Positions 8,539-17,089 of a DNA stretch of 64,000 nt are shown here, piece after piece (the stretch's first letter is position 1; each line of letters opens with the position of its first letter). Origin of the DNA: Nocardia bovistercoris. GTDB lineage: Bacteria; Actinomycetota; Actinomycetes; Mycobacteriales; Mycobacteriaceae. The DNA lies in assembly GCF_015674855.1 (NCBI RefSeq), contig NZ_JADMLG010000006.1, positions 1 through 64,000 of the forward strand, in the 5' to 3' direction. A program made the translations under genes and the position numbers. The notes beneath the pieces are model-generated. The model was not told the DNA's origin. It searched no databases and saw only the letters and a program-made list of their open reading frames with translations.

Positions 8539-9939
8539 GTGAATACCGTTGTCACCGAACGCGCGAAGGCCGTCGACCACCGGGTGGTACTGGCCATCGT
8601 CTCGATCGGGGTGCTGCTGTCGAGTCTCGACCTGTTCATCGTCAATGTCGCGCTGCCGCAGATGGCGCTCGACTTCGAGGCCGACCTGTCCGGGCTGTCG
8701 TGGGTGCTCAACGCCTACGCCATCGTCTTCGCCGCGCTGCTGGTGCCCGCCGGGCGACTCGGCGACCGCGGCAGCAATCGCACCGTGTTCCTGCTCGGGC
8801 TCGTGGTGTTCGTCGCGGGCTCGGCGCTGTGCGCGGCCGCGTGGGATGTGCTGTCGCTGACCGGGTTCCGCGTGCTCCAAGCCGTGGGCGCGGCCATGCT
8901 GACCCCGGCCTCGCTCGGATTGGTGCTGGCCGCGACGCCGCCCGAACGCCGCGCGACGGCGGTGCGGCTGTGGGTCGCCTTCGGCGGACTCGGCGCCGCG
9001 CTCGGCCCGGTGATCGGCGGGCTGCTGGTGGAACTGGACTGGCGTTGGGTGTTCCTGGTCAATGTGCCGATCGGATTGGCGGCGGCCGCGTTCGGCCTGC
9101 GCAGGCTGCCCGATCCGCGCGGGGACGGCGGCCCGCTGCCCGACCTGGTCGGCACGCTGCTGTTCATCGGCGCGGTCGCCACCCTCGTCCTCGGCGTTGT
9201 GAAGGGCGAGGACTGGGGGTGGACCTCGGCGGGTGTGCTGCTGTCCTTCGCGGCCGCCGCGGTCTGCGCGATCGGCTTCGCGATCTCCTCGGCCCGCCAT
9301 CACAGCCCGATCCTCGACCCGACGCTGCTCCGCGCGCCGAATTTCGGCCTGATGGCGGCCAATTCGGTGTTCTTCCAGATCGCCTTCGCCGGCATGCTGC
9401 TCACCGCGGTGCTCTGGACACAGAACGTGTGGGGCTGGTCGGCGCTGCGCACCGGACTCGCCATCGCGCCGGGACCGCTGGTCGTTCCGGTCGTGGCGAT
9501 CCTCGCCGGACGGCTGATCGCCAGACTCGGCGCCGGACCGGTGATCGCCGCGGGCGGCATCGCGTTCGCGGCGGGACTGGTCTGGTGGGCGCGCGCGATC
9601 ACCGTGCAGCCCGACTACGTCGGCGGCGTGCTCGGCGGCATGCTGATCACCGGACTCGGCGTCGGCCTGACCTTGCCGACCGCGTTCGCCGCGGGCACCG
9701 GCGGTCTGCCGCCGCAGCGCTTCGCCACCGGATCGGCGGTGCTGAGCATGGCCCGCCAGATCGGCCTCGCGATCGGCGTCGCGGTGGTGGTGGCGACGCT
9801 CGGTTCGCCCGTCGGCCCGAACGAGACCCTCGACGCGTTCCAGCGCACGTGGTACCTCACCGCGGCAATCGCGGTACTCGCCGCGGTGATCGGGCTCGGC
9901 GCGACGACCTCCGGTCGGGTCGCGCGCGCCGTCGACTGA
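8539..9939 (+). CDS. MFS transporter, DHA2-type drug exporter
   Basis: This 466-residue membrane protein has about 14 predicted helices and the DHA2 signatures: LSSLDLFIVNVALPQMALDF in helix 1, AGRLGDR after helix 2 and the motif-C-like ALGPVIGGLL in helix 5. These transporters couple proton entry to export of hydrophobic drugs or dyes. The GTG at 8539 is 14 bases after the thioesterase stop with GGGGAAA upstream, so the two genes form one transcript. The substrate is unknown; the HxlR link suggests a quinone, aldehyde or aromatic compound, which is inference. Confidence 0.88.
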   Translation: MNTVVTERAKAVDHRVVLAIVSIGVLLSSLDLFIVNVALPQMALDFEADLSGLSWVLNAYAIVFAALLVPAGRLGDRGSNRTVFLLGLVVFVAGSALCAAAWDVLSLTGFRVLQAVGAAMLTPASLGLVLAATPPERRATAVRLWVAFGGLGAALGPVIGGLLVELDWRWVFLVNVPIGLAAAAFGLRRLPDPRGDGGPLPDLVGTLLFIGAVATLVLGVVKGEDWGWTSAGVLLSFAAAAVCAIGFAISSARHHSPILDPTLLRAPNFGLMAANSVFFQIAFAGMLLTAVLWTQNVWGWSALRTGLAIAPGPLVVPVVAILAGRLIARLGAGPVIAAGGIAFAAGLVWWARAITVQPDYVGGVLGGMLITGLGVGLTLPTAFAAGTGGLPPQRFATGSAVLSMARQIGLAIGVAVVVATLGSPVGPNETLDAFQRTWYLTAAIAVLAAVIGLGATTSGRVARAVD

Positions 9940-10010
9940 GGGATCGGCGCACCGGTTCCAGAGCCGAATCGCCGGAACCGGGGCGTTCGACGGCGGAGGG
10001 GGACACCACC

Positions 10011-10033
10011 TTTTCGAAATCTTCTCTCGAAAA
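10011..10033. promoter_or_regulatory. Inverted repeat upstream of DapB-like gene
   Basis: TTTTCGA at 10011-10017 and TCGAAAA at 10027-10033 are perfect inverted arms around nine bases. The element lies in a 252-base gap, about 160 bases before the downstream start, in locally AT-richer sequence. It may be an operator; no regulator gene is adjacent. Confidence 0.3.
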
Positions 10034-10191
10034 TGCTAGATGCACTTACTGTCGCTGATACGGTAAGCCCGTACAGCAGATGCGTGGGATCGCCGCGCGA
10101 CAACCTCCCGGCGTGCCGCGACGACACTTCGATCCGGGATCGCCGACGAGAGCCGCCGAGCTCATCGAACACATCGAGACAGGTGAAGACA

Positions 10192-11274
10192 GTGCGCAGA
10201 GTAGTCCAGTTCTCCACGGGCAACGTCGGGCGTCATTCGCTCCGGGCCATCATCGGCCGCCCCGACCTCGAACTGGTCGGAGTGCACGCCGCGAGCCCGG
10301 CCAAGATCGGGCGCGACGCCGCCGAACTGTGCGACTGGCCCGAACCCACCGGCGTGCTCGCCACCGACGACGTCGACGCGCTGCTCGCCCTGCGACCCGA
10401 CTGCGTCGTCTACACCGCGCTCGCCGAGACCCGGCCGGTGGAAGCGCTCGAGGAACTCACCAAGATCCTCGCGGCGGGCATCGACGTGGTCGGCACCTCC
10501 TTCGTCTGGATGGCCGCGCCACGCCACGCCCAGGAATGGATCCGCGAACCGCTCGAGCAGGCCTGCGCGGCGGGCGGCTCCTCGCTCTACATCAACGGCA
10601 TCGACCCCGGCTACTCCGGCGACACCCTCGTGCACACCGCGCTGAGCCTCGCGACCAGGGTCAGCTCGGTCACCGTGCAGGAGATCTTCGACTACGCGAA
10701 CTACGACGACTACGAGTACACCGGCGCGTCCATGGGCTTCGGCTCCACCGAGGACGGCGAACTGCCGCCGCTGTTCCTGCCCGGCGTCGTGGAATCGATG
10801 TGGGGCGGGCCGGTGCGCAGCCTCGCCGACGGCCTCGGCATCACCCTCGACGAGGTCCGCCAGCGCACCGAACGCTGGTACACCCCCGAACGCATCGAAT
10901 GCACCATGATGACCGTGGAGCCGGGGCAGATGGCCGCGGTGCGCTTCGCGACCGAGGGCGTGGTCGACGGCGAACCGGTGATCACCCTCGAACACGTCAA
11001 CCGGCTCACCCCCGCCGCCGCCCCCGACTGGGACTTCCCGCCGGAGAACCACATCGGCGTGCACCGCGTCGTGGTGGACGGCGACCCGCGCGTCGAGATC
11101 AACACCCACGTCTCGCACCCGCTGTTCGACCCGACCGACGCGGGCTGCATCTCCACCGCCGCGCGCGCCCTGAACGCCCTGGACTGGGTGTGCGACGCCC
11201 CCGCGGGCCTCATCGCCGTCGAGGACGTTCCGCAGCCCGCCATCATCAAGGGCCTGATGTGGGGCCGGAAGTAG
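10192..11274 (+). CDS. Dihydrodipicolinate reductase-like NAD(P)-dependent dehydrogenase
   Basis: This 360-residue protein has a DapB-type Rossmann N-terminus (VVQFSTGNVGRHSLRAII) and a long C-terminal domain with EIFDYANYDDYEYTG and an FGSTEDGELPPL segment. It belongs to the family that contains 2,4-diaminopentanoate dehydrogenase-like and many uncharacterised actinobacterial proteins, not to lysine-pathway DapB itself, which is about 250 residues. The GTG at 10192 is favoured because AGGTGAAG lies five bases upstream; a GTG at 10183 is an alternative. The natural substrate is unknown. Confidence 0.75.
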   Translation: MRRVVQFSTGNVGRHSLRAIIGRPDLELVGVHAASPAKIGRDAAELCDWPEPTGVLATDDVDALLALRPDCVVYTALAETRPVEALEELTKILAAGIDVVGTSFVWMAAPRHAQEWIREPLEQACAAGGSSLYINGIDPGYSGDTLVHTALSLATRVSSVTVQEIFDYANYDDYEYTGASMGFGSTEDGELPPLFLPGVVESMWGGPVRSLADGLGITLDEVRQRTERWYTPERIECTMMTVEPGQMAAVRFATEGVVDGEPVITLEHVNRLTPAAAPDWDFPPENHIGVHRVVVDGDPRVEINTHVSHPLFDPTDAGCISTAARALNALDWVCDAPAGLIAVEDVPQPAIIKGLMWGRK

Positions 11275-11306
11275 GCATCGCCCCGCCCGTAACGTGCGGT
11301 CGTCGA

Positions 11307-11332
11307 CGGGTCCGCGTCGGATCGCGGACCCG
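11307..11332. terminator. Hairpin between convergent genes
   Basis: CGGGTCCGC at 11307-11315 pairs perfectly with GCGGACCCG at 11324-11332 over eight bases. It separates the DapB-like gene from the convergent nitroreductase-family gene. Confidence 0.55.
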
Positions 11333-11338
11333 GTCCGG

Positions 11339-11767
11339 TCAGGCGCGCCGCAATGCCAGTACGGGAATCGTGCGGACGCCCTCGGTCTTGCGCGCGTAGT
11401 CGGCGAATCCCGGATACCGCTTCGCCTGCTCGGAATAGATCCGGTCGCGGTTGTCCCCGGTGACCTCGTCCACCGTGACCGGATATGTCTCGGTACCGCG
11501 CTCGACCGCGCCCGCGCCCCCGCTGGTCAGGTTGTAGTACCAGGCCGGATTGCTCGGCGCGCCCGCCTTGGAGGCGAACAGGTAGATGAGGTCGGCGTCG
11601 CCGTCGTCGGCCATGTACATCAGCGGAGTCACCACCTCCCGGCCGCTCTTGCGCCCCCGATGGTGCAGCAGAACCATCGGCGCGCCCTCGAACGGGCCGC
11701 CCACCCGCCCCTCGTTCTCCCGGAACTCGGCGATTATCTTGGCATTCCAATCGTCTGCTTCGCTCAT
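11339..11767 (-). CDS. F420-type nitroreductase family (Ddn-like) deazaflavin reductase
   Basis: This 142-residue protein matches the Ddn/FDOR split-barrel family: HHRGRKSGREVVTPLMY, then FASKAGAPSNPAWYYNLT and RYPGFADYARKT near the end. Members bind the deazaflavin F420 and reduce quinones, nitroimidazoles or fatty acids at the cell membrane. F420 use is typical of mycobacteria and Nocardia. The ATG at 11767 gives the usual short N-terminus. It stands alone on this strand, so the partner pathway is not evident. Confidence 0.88.
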   Translation of the reverse strand: MSEADDWNAKIIAEFRENEGRVGGPFEGAPMVLLHHRGRKSGREVVTPLMYMADDGDADLIYLFASKAGAPSNPAWYYNLTSGGAGAVERGTETYPVTVDEVTGDNRDRIYSEQAKRYPGFADYARKTEGVRTIPVLALRRA

Positions 11768-11847
11768 GGCCCCGATTCTCCCGGGGCGAGCGGATGGACG
11801 CGACTACCCCGCCTCGGCGCGGCGGCCGTGCCGCACGCGAGATCGCG

Positions 11848-12798
11848 TCAGTCGACGAGCATCCCCGCGAACAGGACGCCGAGGCTGATCTCGGACAGTC
11901 CGATCACGGTCGCGAGGATCACTCCGATCAGGGCGGTGCGATTGGTCGCGCGACGCATCGGGCCGACGGGTTCAACGAGCCGTTCCGCACGGGCCAGCAC
12001 CGCCGTGCCCGCGGCGCCGAGCGCACCGGAAGGCGCGGGTGTCGCGGCGCCGAGCAGGGCGAGCAGGCCGCCGAGCAGCGGCGCTGGTCCGTGGTCGCGG
12101 GCGGCGCGGTCGTCGGCGCACATCTCGAGCAGGCGTCCGACCTCCACCGCGCCTTCGGTGAGCAGTCGCACGCCGGGCAGCGCCGCCGCCGTGCTGCGCA
12201 GGATGCCGGTCAGCATCGCGTGCCTGCCGCGCAGGTGGGCCCGTTCGTGGGCGAGCACGGCGGCGAGCTGCGCGTCGGTCAGCGCGTCGACGGCCGCGCT
12301 GGTGACCACGATCGTGCTCGGCCGCCCCGAGACGCAGTAGGCCTGCGGTTCCGGTGAGTCGAGCACGACCGCGTCGAGACCCGGCGCGCGCCGCCCCACC
12401 ATGCGGACCGCACGGCCGTGTTCGTGGGTCTGCGCACGCAAGCGCGCCGCGACGCGCAGCACGTGCGCGACGACCGCGATCACGGCCACGGTGACCAGCG
12501 CCGAGATCACGAAGGTGACCAGTTTGGTGACCGTGCCGCTGTGCGGGTGCGCAGGCGTGGACAGCACCGCGTAGCACGCCTGCAAGGCGTCGCCGGGATG
12601 TCGCCAGATGGTCGCGAACTCCCGCACGAGCAGTCCGGCCGCGAGCGCCCAGCCACCGAGCGCACCGCCGATCGCGACGAGCCAGGCCGTCACCCCGAGC
12701 CGGGGCGCGACGCCGCGACGGGTGAGGCGGCGCAGCACCGGCGGACCGATCACGGCCACCACGGTCGCGTGCAGCATCAGCCCGAGCGCGACGTTCAC
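11848..12798 (-). CDS. M56-family membrane zinc metallopeptidase (BlaR1/MecR1-like)
   Basis: This 316-residue membrane protein has helices at about residues 3-20, 38-60, 95-115 and near the C-terminus, and a zinc-binding HERAH motif (HExxH form) near residue 185 in AAVLAHERAHLRGRH. It resembles the metallopeptidase part of BlaR1/MecR1 but lacks a penicillin-binding sensor domain, as in the common actinobacterial M56 proteins. It is expected to cleave or inactivate the BlaI-like repressor encoded four bases upstream (ATGA overlap), releasing target genes in response to an envelope signal. The signal is unknown. Confidence 0.88.
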   Translation of the reverse strand: MNVALGLMLHATVVAVIGPPVLRRLTRRGVAPRLGVTAWLVAIGGALGGWALAAGLLVREFATIWRHPGDALQACYAVLSTPAHPHSGTVTKLVTFVISALVTVAVIAVVAHVLRVAARLRAQTHEHGRAVRMVGRRAPGLDAVVLDSPEPQAYCVSGRPSTIVVTSAAVDALTDAQLAAVLAHERAHLRGRHAMLTGILRSTAAALPGVRLLTEGAVEVGRLLEMCADDRAARDHGPAPLLGGLLALLGAATPAPSGALGAAGTAVLARAERLVEPVGPMRRATNRTALIGVILATVIGLSEISLGVLFAGMLVD

Positions 12799-13175
12799 TG
12801 CGCCTCGGGGGTCTTGCGCGCGGTGAGCCGCCGCAGCGCGGCGCGCAGGCCCGCCGATTCCTCCGCGCTGATCCGGTCGACGAAGTGGCTCAGCACCAGG
12901 TCCGAGCGCCCGCCTGCGCCGAGCGCCTCGAGCATGAGGCGCGCGCTGTGTTCCTCGCGGGTCAGCGTCGGCCAGTATCGGTAGGCCTTGCCCGCGCGTT
13001 CGCGCGCCAGCCAGCCCTTGCGGTGCAGGTTGTCCATGGTGGACATGACGGTCGTGTAGGCGATGTCGCGTTCGCTCGACAGCTCTTCGAAGATCTCGCG
13101 GACCGACGTGGTCTCCGCGTCCCGATCCCAGATGCGGTCCATGATGACCGCTTCCAGGTCCCCGAATCCACGCAC
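12795..13175 (-). CDS. BlaI/MecI/CopY-family transcriptional repressor
   Basis: This 126-residue winged-helix repressor carries the family pattern: FGDLEAVIMDRIWDRD, TSVREIFEELSSERDIAYTT, VMSTMDNLHRKGWLARERAG and KAYRYWPTLTREEH. The C-terminal helices would dimerise. It is coupled to the M56 peptidase by an ATGA overlap. The start at 13175 places MRGFGDLE at the N-terminus as in relatives. Two inverted repeats lie upstream at 13212-13223 and 13241-13259 and may be its own operator sites. Confidence 0.9.
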   Translation of the reverse strand: MRGFGDLEAVIMDRIWDRDAETTSVREIFEELSSERDIAYTTVMSTMDNLHRKGWLARERAGKAYRYWPTLTREEHSARLMLEALGAGGRSDLVLSHFVDRISAEESAGLRAALRRLTARKTPEAQ

Positions 13176-13240
13176 CGTCCCGACTCCCTCACCACTGGTT
13201 CGAACACTGGCGTACCAGGGTACCCGGTCGGCCGGGATTG

Positions 13241-13259
13241 CTACGGAGTCGCGTCGTAG
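13241..13259. promoter_or_regulatory. Candidate BlaI-type operator
   Basis: CTACG at 13241-13245 and CGTAG at 13255-13259 form an inverted repeat about 65 bases upstream of the BlaI-like gene. A second one, GTACC-AG-GGTAC, lies at 13212-13223. BlaI-family operators in actinobacteria are short TAC/GTA-rich dyads, so autoregulation is likely but unproven. Confidence 0.4.
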
Positions 13260-13295
13260 ATTTTTCGAGGACGCGACACTTGTCGGCGGCTCATG

Positions 13296-13309
13296 CGAAC
13301 ATATGTTCG
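13296..13309. promoter_or_regulatory. LexA/SOS box at dinB start
   Basis: CGAACATATGTTCG is a perfect 14-base palindrome and matches the core of the actinobacterial SOS box (CGAAC, four bases, GTTCG). It covers the proposed ATG of the downstream DinB polymerase (13303), so LexA binding would block initiation. It is 120 bases upstream of the divergent BlaI gene. Confidence 0.72.
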
Positions 13310-14625
13310 TGTCCGATTACCGCCGCCAACCCACCGGGTCGCGCGCGGACTCGTCCGAGCGGTCCGGAGCAGACGCGAATCGCCAGCCGTCCCGCCCCGA
13401 GCGCGCCGGAGGATCCGAACGACCCTCGATCACCGCCCGCGCCGAAGCCTCGATCCTGCACGCCGACCTCGACTCCTTCTACGCCTCGGTGGAGCAGCGC
13501 GACGATCCGCGGCTACGCGGCAGGCCCGTAATCGTCGGCGGCGGGGTCGTGCTCGCCGCCAGCTACGAGGCCAAGGCGTACGGCATCCGCACGCCGATGA
13601 ACGGATCGCGCGCGCTGCGGATGTGTCCGCACGCGATCGTCGTCCCGCCGCGCATGTCGGCCTACTCCGAGGCGAGCAAGGCGGTTTTCGAGGTCTTCCG
13701 CGACACCACACCGGTCGTGGAGGGCATCTCCATCGACGAGGCGTTCCTCGATGTCGGCGGCCTGCGTCGACTCGCGGGCGAACCGATCGATATCGCCCGG
13801 CGGTTGCGGGCCCGCGTGCGCGACGAGGTCGGCCTGCCGATCTCGGTGGGGATCGCGCGTACCAAGTTCCTGGCGAAGGTCGCGAGCGCGGTCGCCAAAC
13901 CGGACGGGCTGCGCCTCGTGCCGCCCGACGGTGAGCTCGACTTCCTGCATCCGCTGCCGGTCGAACGGCTCTGGGGCGTCGGCGAGGTGACGGCCGCGGC
14001 ACTGCGCGAACGCGGCATCACCCGTATCGGCCAGCTCGCCCAGCACGGCGAGGCCGGACTGCGCGCGATCCTCGGCCCGGCAGCCGGGCGGCACCTCGCG
14101 GCGCTGTCGATGGCCCGCGATCCGCGCCGGGTCGACACCGGACGCAGGCGGCGCTCCCTCGGCGCGCAGCGTGCGCTCGGGCGCCGCGGGCGCGACCCCG
14201 AGGAGATCGAGGCATATCTGCACGGCCTGGTCGACCGGCTCGGCCGCCGCCTGCGCGCGGCCGACCGGGTATGTCGCACGGTGGTCCTGCGCTTGCGCTT
14301 CGATGATTTCAGCCGCGCCACCCGCTCGCACACCCTCGCCGAGGCCACCGACCGCACCGACACCGTCCTGTCCGCCGCGCGCGCCCTGCTCGCCGCCGCG
14401 ATGCCGATGATCCGCGAACGCGGTCTCACCCTCATCGGAATCGCGCTCACCAACCTCGACGACGCCGATGCCGTCCAGTTGACGCTGCCGTTCGAAGCCC
14501 GCGCCGCCAACACGCTCGACGCCACCCTGGACGAGCTGCGCCGACGCTTCGGATCCGCCGCGGTCACCCGCGCCGCGCTGATCAATCGCGGTGAAGGACT
14601 CTCGGTTCCGATCCTGCCGGATTGA
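13303..14625 (+). CDS. dinB: DNA polymerase IV (DinB, Y-family)
   Basis: This 440-residue translesion polymerase has the Y-family palm motif ILHADLDSFYASVEQRD near residue 46 and SIDEAFLDVGG near 143, with the metal-binding Asp/Glu residues intact. A helix-hairpin-helix thumb (RLWGVGEVTAAALRERGI) and a little-finger domain follow. Near the C-terminus VQLTLPFEA resembles a beta-clamp-binding motif. About 45 residues precede the catalytic start, rich in Arg and Pro. The ATG at 13303 lies inside a SOS-type palindrome; a GTG at 13309 is an alternative and a leaderless transcript is possible. It would copy past damaged bases during the SOS response. Confidence 0.9.
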   Translation: MFVSDYRRQPTGSRADSSERSGADANRQPSRPERAGGSERPSITARAEASILHADLDSFYASVEQRDDPRLRGRPVIVGGGVVLAASYEAKAYGIRTPMNGSRALRMCPHAIVVPPRMSAYSEASKAVFEVFRDTTPVVEGISIDEAFLDVGGLRRLAGEPIDIARRLRARVRDEVGLPISVGIARTKFLAKVASAVAKPDGLRLVPPDGELDFLHPLPVERLWGVGEVTAAALRERGITRIGQLAQHGEAGLRAILGPAAGRHLAALSMARDPRRVDTGRRRRSLGAQRALGRRGRDPEEIEAYLHGLVDRLGRRLRAADRVCRTVVLRLRFDDFSRATRSHTLAEATDRTDTVLSAARALLAAAMPMIRERGLTLIGIALTNLDDADAVQLTLPFEARAANTLDATLDELRRRFGSAAVTRAALINRGEGLSVPILPD

Positions 14626-14643
14626 CCGGGCGCACCGTCGATG

Positions 14644-15486
14644 TCACTCCGCTACTTTGTCCCGGCACGACCAGGAATTGATCTCCTGCTCCTTCGGGCG
14701 GAAGTCGTTCCACCGGTCTTTCAGGCCCTCGAATGTCTCGGCGAAGTCCCGGTGCCAGTCGTCGCTGGTCACATAGTCGAAAATGGCGCGCACCAGTTTT
14801 CGGCAATCGTCGCGATGTTTCTTGCCGATGCCGACTCCGTAGAAATTCGGCGAGCCGATGGTCAGGCCGGTCACCGTGAGCCATTCCTTCTGTTGCGCGA
14901 ACCCGTACAAGATCAGCTGATCGGTCGACACCGCGTCCACACGGCGGTTCTCGAGGTCGCGAATACAGGTCTGCGCGTCGCCCTGCACTCGCGTGCGGAC
15001 CTGGTAGCGCTCCAGCGCGGCGATCGAGGTGGTGCCCGTCCACGTGCACACGGTCTTGCCGTTCAGATCCTCGACGGTGTTCACCGGCGGACTGTCCTTG
15101 CGGATCAGGAAACCCTGATGGGTGACCGCGTACGGTCCGGCGAAGTCGATCTTCTGCATCCGTTCCGGCGTGATCGAGAAGGTCGCTATCACCAGGTCGA
15201 CGCGCCCGTCCTCGAGCGCCTGCACGCGATCGTCGGAGGCGAGGTCGTTGAAGACGACATGCCTGTCGTCGGCGACGCCGACCTCCTTGGCGAGGTGATA
15301 CGCCACCCGGATGTCGAATCCCGTGCGCTTGTAGGAATCCCACTCGCTGGTCCCCGGCTGATCGTTCTTGACCCCGATCACCACTCGACTCTGCTCGAAC
15401 AAACTCGGGTGGCCGCATCCGACCGGCAGGAATGCCAACGCCACGAGCAGCGGCGCGATCAGACGTGCGCGCGCGGTGGTGAACAT
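14644..15486 (-). CDS. Glutamate/amino-acid-binding-like lipoprotein (orphan solute-binding protein)
   Basis: This 280-residue type-3 solute-binding protein has a signal segment (about residues 8-23) ending FLPVGC, a lipobox with an unusual Pro at -3, so Cys24 is the likely lipid-anchor. The mature part has the GluB pattern: KRTGFDIRVAYHLAKEVGV, DLVIATFSITPERMQKIDFA, NGKTVCTWTGTTS, AVSTDQLILYG and NFYGVGIGKK. No permease or ATPase gene is nearby. It lies 10 bases after the membrane protein gene at 15497 on the same strand, so it may serve as a ligand sensor for that protein and not for transport. That role is inference. Confidence 0.82.
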   Translation of the reverse strand: MFTTARARLIAPLLVALAFLPVGCGHPSLFEQSRVVIGVKNDQPGTSEWDSYKRTGFDIRVAYHLAKEVGVADDRHVVFNDLASDDRVQALEDGRVDLVIATFSITPERMQKIDFAGPYAVTHQGFLIRKDSPPVNTVEDLNGKTVCTWTGTTSIAALERYQVRTRVQGDAQTCIRDLENRRVDAVSTDQLILYGFAQQKEWLTVTGLTIGSPNFYGVGIGKKHRDDCRKLVRAIFDYVTSDDWHRDFAETFEGLKDRWNDFRPKEQEINSWSCRDKVAE

Positions 15487-15496
15487 GTCTTTCCTT

Positions 15497-16690
15497 TCAC
15501 AAGTCCTTCAGGATCGCCTTGTCGACATGGAGATCGACTTCGCAGCCCTTGTCGGTGGCCACGGCGAGGCGCAAGGTGACCGTCGCCTCGGTGCGGTCGA
15601 GCACAACGGTCGCCACCTCGTTGCGTCGCACTTGCACCGCACCGTCGACCAGCGGCCCGAGCACCTGCGAGCCGCCGGTCGCGGTCAGACGAATCATGGT
15701 GCGCGGCACGCACATCTGGTCACGGTGAGATTCGGACAGCCGGAAGTCGATCACCAGATGCGAGCGTTCCAATGGCCCGTCCAGGGTGAGGGTGTGTGCG
15801 CTGTCCGGCCCGAGGGGTTCATCCGAGGACTGCCGAACTCGTCCGGTGGCGTCGATATCGCCGTGGTCGGATGCCCAGTCCAAGCGCAGTGCGCCGACCA
15901 TGATCGAGACGATGACGGCCGACATCACGAACCAGCGCGGGCGGCCCCGCACGAGCGGAAGGGACAGGCCGGCGATGAGCGCCAGAACAACGGGGACAAG
16001 GTAATCCGCCATCTGCCTGCCACTGCCCGGCAGGTCGTCCACGAACGCCGCGCCCAGCACCACCAGCGCCAGAGCGGGCAGAATCAGATACCGCGCATCC
16101 TCGATGCTCACCGTCACATTCACGAGGCTGCCGACCGTGACATTGATCTCCCCGGCGCGGTTTCTGCCGAGGTGAATGAGACCTACTCGCCTAGGTCCGC
16201 GCCGTGTGGAGGCGGCGGGCCTGGCTACGGGCGCTCGCCGCGGATCGCCCGGTGGATCCTTGGTCCCGGCCCGGACGTCCTCGATTTCGATCGCGCCCTC
16301 GACGACACCGTCGGTTATCCGAACACCCGATCCGGTCGAGTCGACGTCCGTGACCGAGATGCCCGCGGCACGGGGCCTTTCCAGAATCACTCCGACCACT
16401 TCGGCATTCGCGGATGCCACCCTGGCATGCGCGACCACGATCAAACTCTGCGCCGCATAGAGCAATTCGCGATTCCGACCGACACCCGCCCCCGCCAGCG
16501 CGGCAGACAGCGCGCGGCGCCCCGAATCCGACCCCGGATTCCGTTCGACCGCGGCCAGATCGATCGCCGGATACCGTTCGGCGATCATCGCCTTCACGGC
16601 CTGATAGGCGACAGACACCTGCGCGTCTCCCATGCCCGCCGCCCCGACCGCTATCGCGCGGGCCACGATCCCGTGCACCGTCTCCGACAC
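15497..16690 (-). CDS. Multi-domain three-helix membrane protein with lectin-like C-terminal domain
   Basis: I do not recognise a named family for this 397-residue protein. Residues 1-95 look helical, with SVAYQAVKAMIAERY and ELLYAAQSLI. Residues 112-142 (VDSTGSGVRITDG, AIEIEDVRAG) and 182-196 (INVTVGSLVNVTVSI) are short beta-prone, Gly/Val-rich repeats that remind me of bacterial amyloid or RHIM-like signalling motifs. Membrane helices follow at about 201-217, 229-247 and 253-270. Residues 300-397 form a beta-rich domain with Cys327 and Cys383, similar in pattern to NPCBM carbohydrate-binding modules (TVTLRLAVATDKGCEVDL). It is cotranscribed with the downstream lipoprotein. The domain reading is tentative. 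Confidence 0.55.
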   Translation of the reverse strand: MSETVHGIVARAIAVGAAGMGDAQVSVAYQAVKAMIAERYPAIDLAAVERNPGSDSGRRALSAALAGAGVGRNRELLYAAQSLIVVAHARVASANAEVVGVILERPRAAGISVTDVDSTGSGVRITDGVVEGAIEIEDVRAGTKDPPGDPRRAPVARPAASTRRGPRRVGLIHLGRNRAGEINVTVGSLVNVTVSIEDARYLILPALALVVLGAAFVDDLPGSGRQMADYLVPVVLALIAGLSLPLVRGRPRWFVMSAVIVSIMVGALRLDWASDHGDIDATGRVRQSSDEPLGPDSAHTLTLDGPLERSHLVIDFRLSESHRDQMCVPRTMIRLTATGGSQVLGPLVDGAVQVRRNEVATVVLDRTEATVTLRLAVATDKGCEVDLHVDKAILKDL

Positions 16691-17089
16691 GCTCCCCCTC
16701 CAGTTCCGGTGTCTCGCACCACGAATACCTCCCCCGACGCGGATACTACGGCACCTACGCGAATATCACGCGGCGATGCGCGGGCGCGGACCTCGGCCCG
16801 CGCCGCGATTCGAACCCGCCTGCCCCACGGCCGATCCGGTCGATATCCGCAGCCAGGTCGGAACAGTGTTCGCGTTCCCCATTGTTCAGGTTATCGGCGA
16901 GACCGAGGAATCCCACGTCTGTGAACTGTTTCGTAATGTTGTCGGCCACTCCGCCGAGTCGATGCGCGGAACCGAATGCACATTCTCCGGCGGCATGTTG
17001 CCGGTCCGTGCGTGACCCGAGAATCCGAGATATCCGGAATTCGCCGTCGAACCGCCCCGGAAAAAGGGGCCTTGCACCCCGGCCGAACC
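16691..17089. other. Intergenic region without a supported gene
   Basis: This 399-base stretch separates the three-helix membrane protein gene (its promoter should be here) from the 3' end of the Pro-rich protein gene. A 64-codon frame on the minus strand (16755-16949, GTG start) has no recognisable domain and no clear ribosome binding site, so I do not call it. A T-loop-like sequence at 16808-16820 does not fold into a tRNA. Confidence 0.5.

Noticed and set aside
16801-16825. Minus-strand T-loop-like GGGTTCGAATC suggesting a tRNA
   Set aside because: The T-stem has two mismatches out of five and no acceptor, D-arm or anticodon stem can be formed around it.
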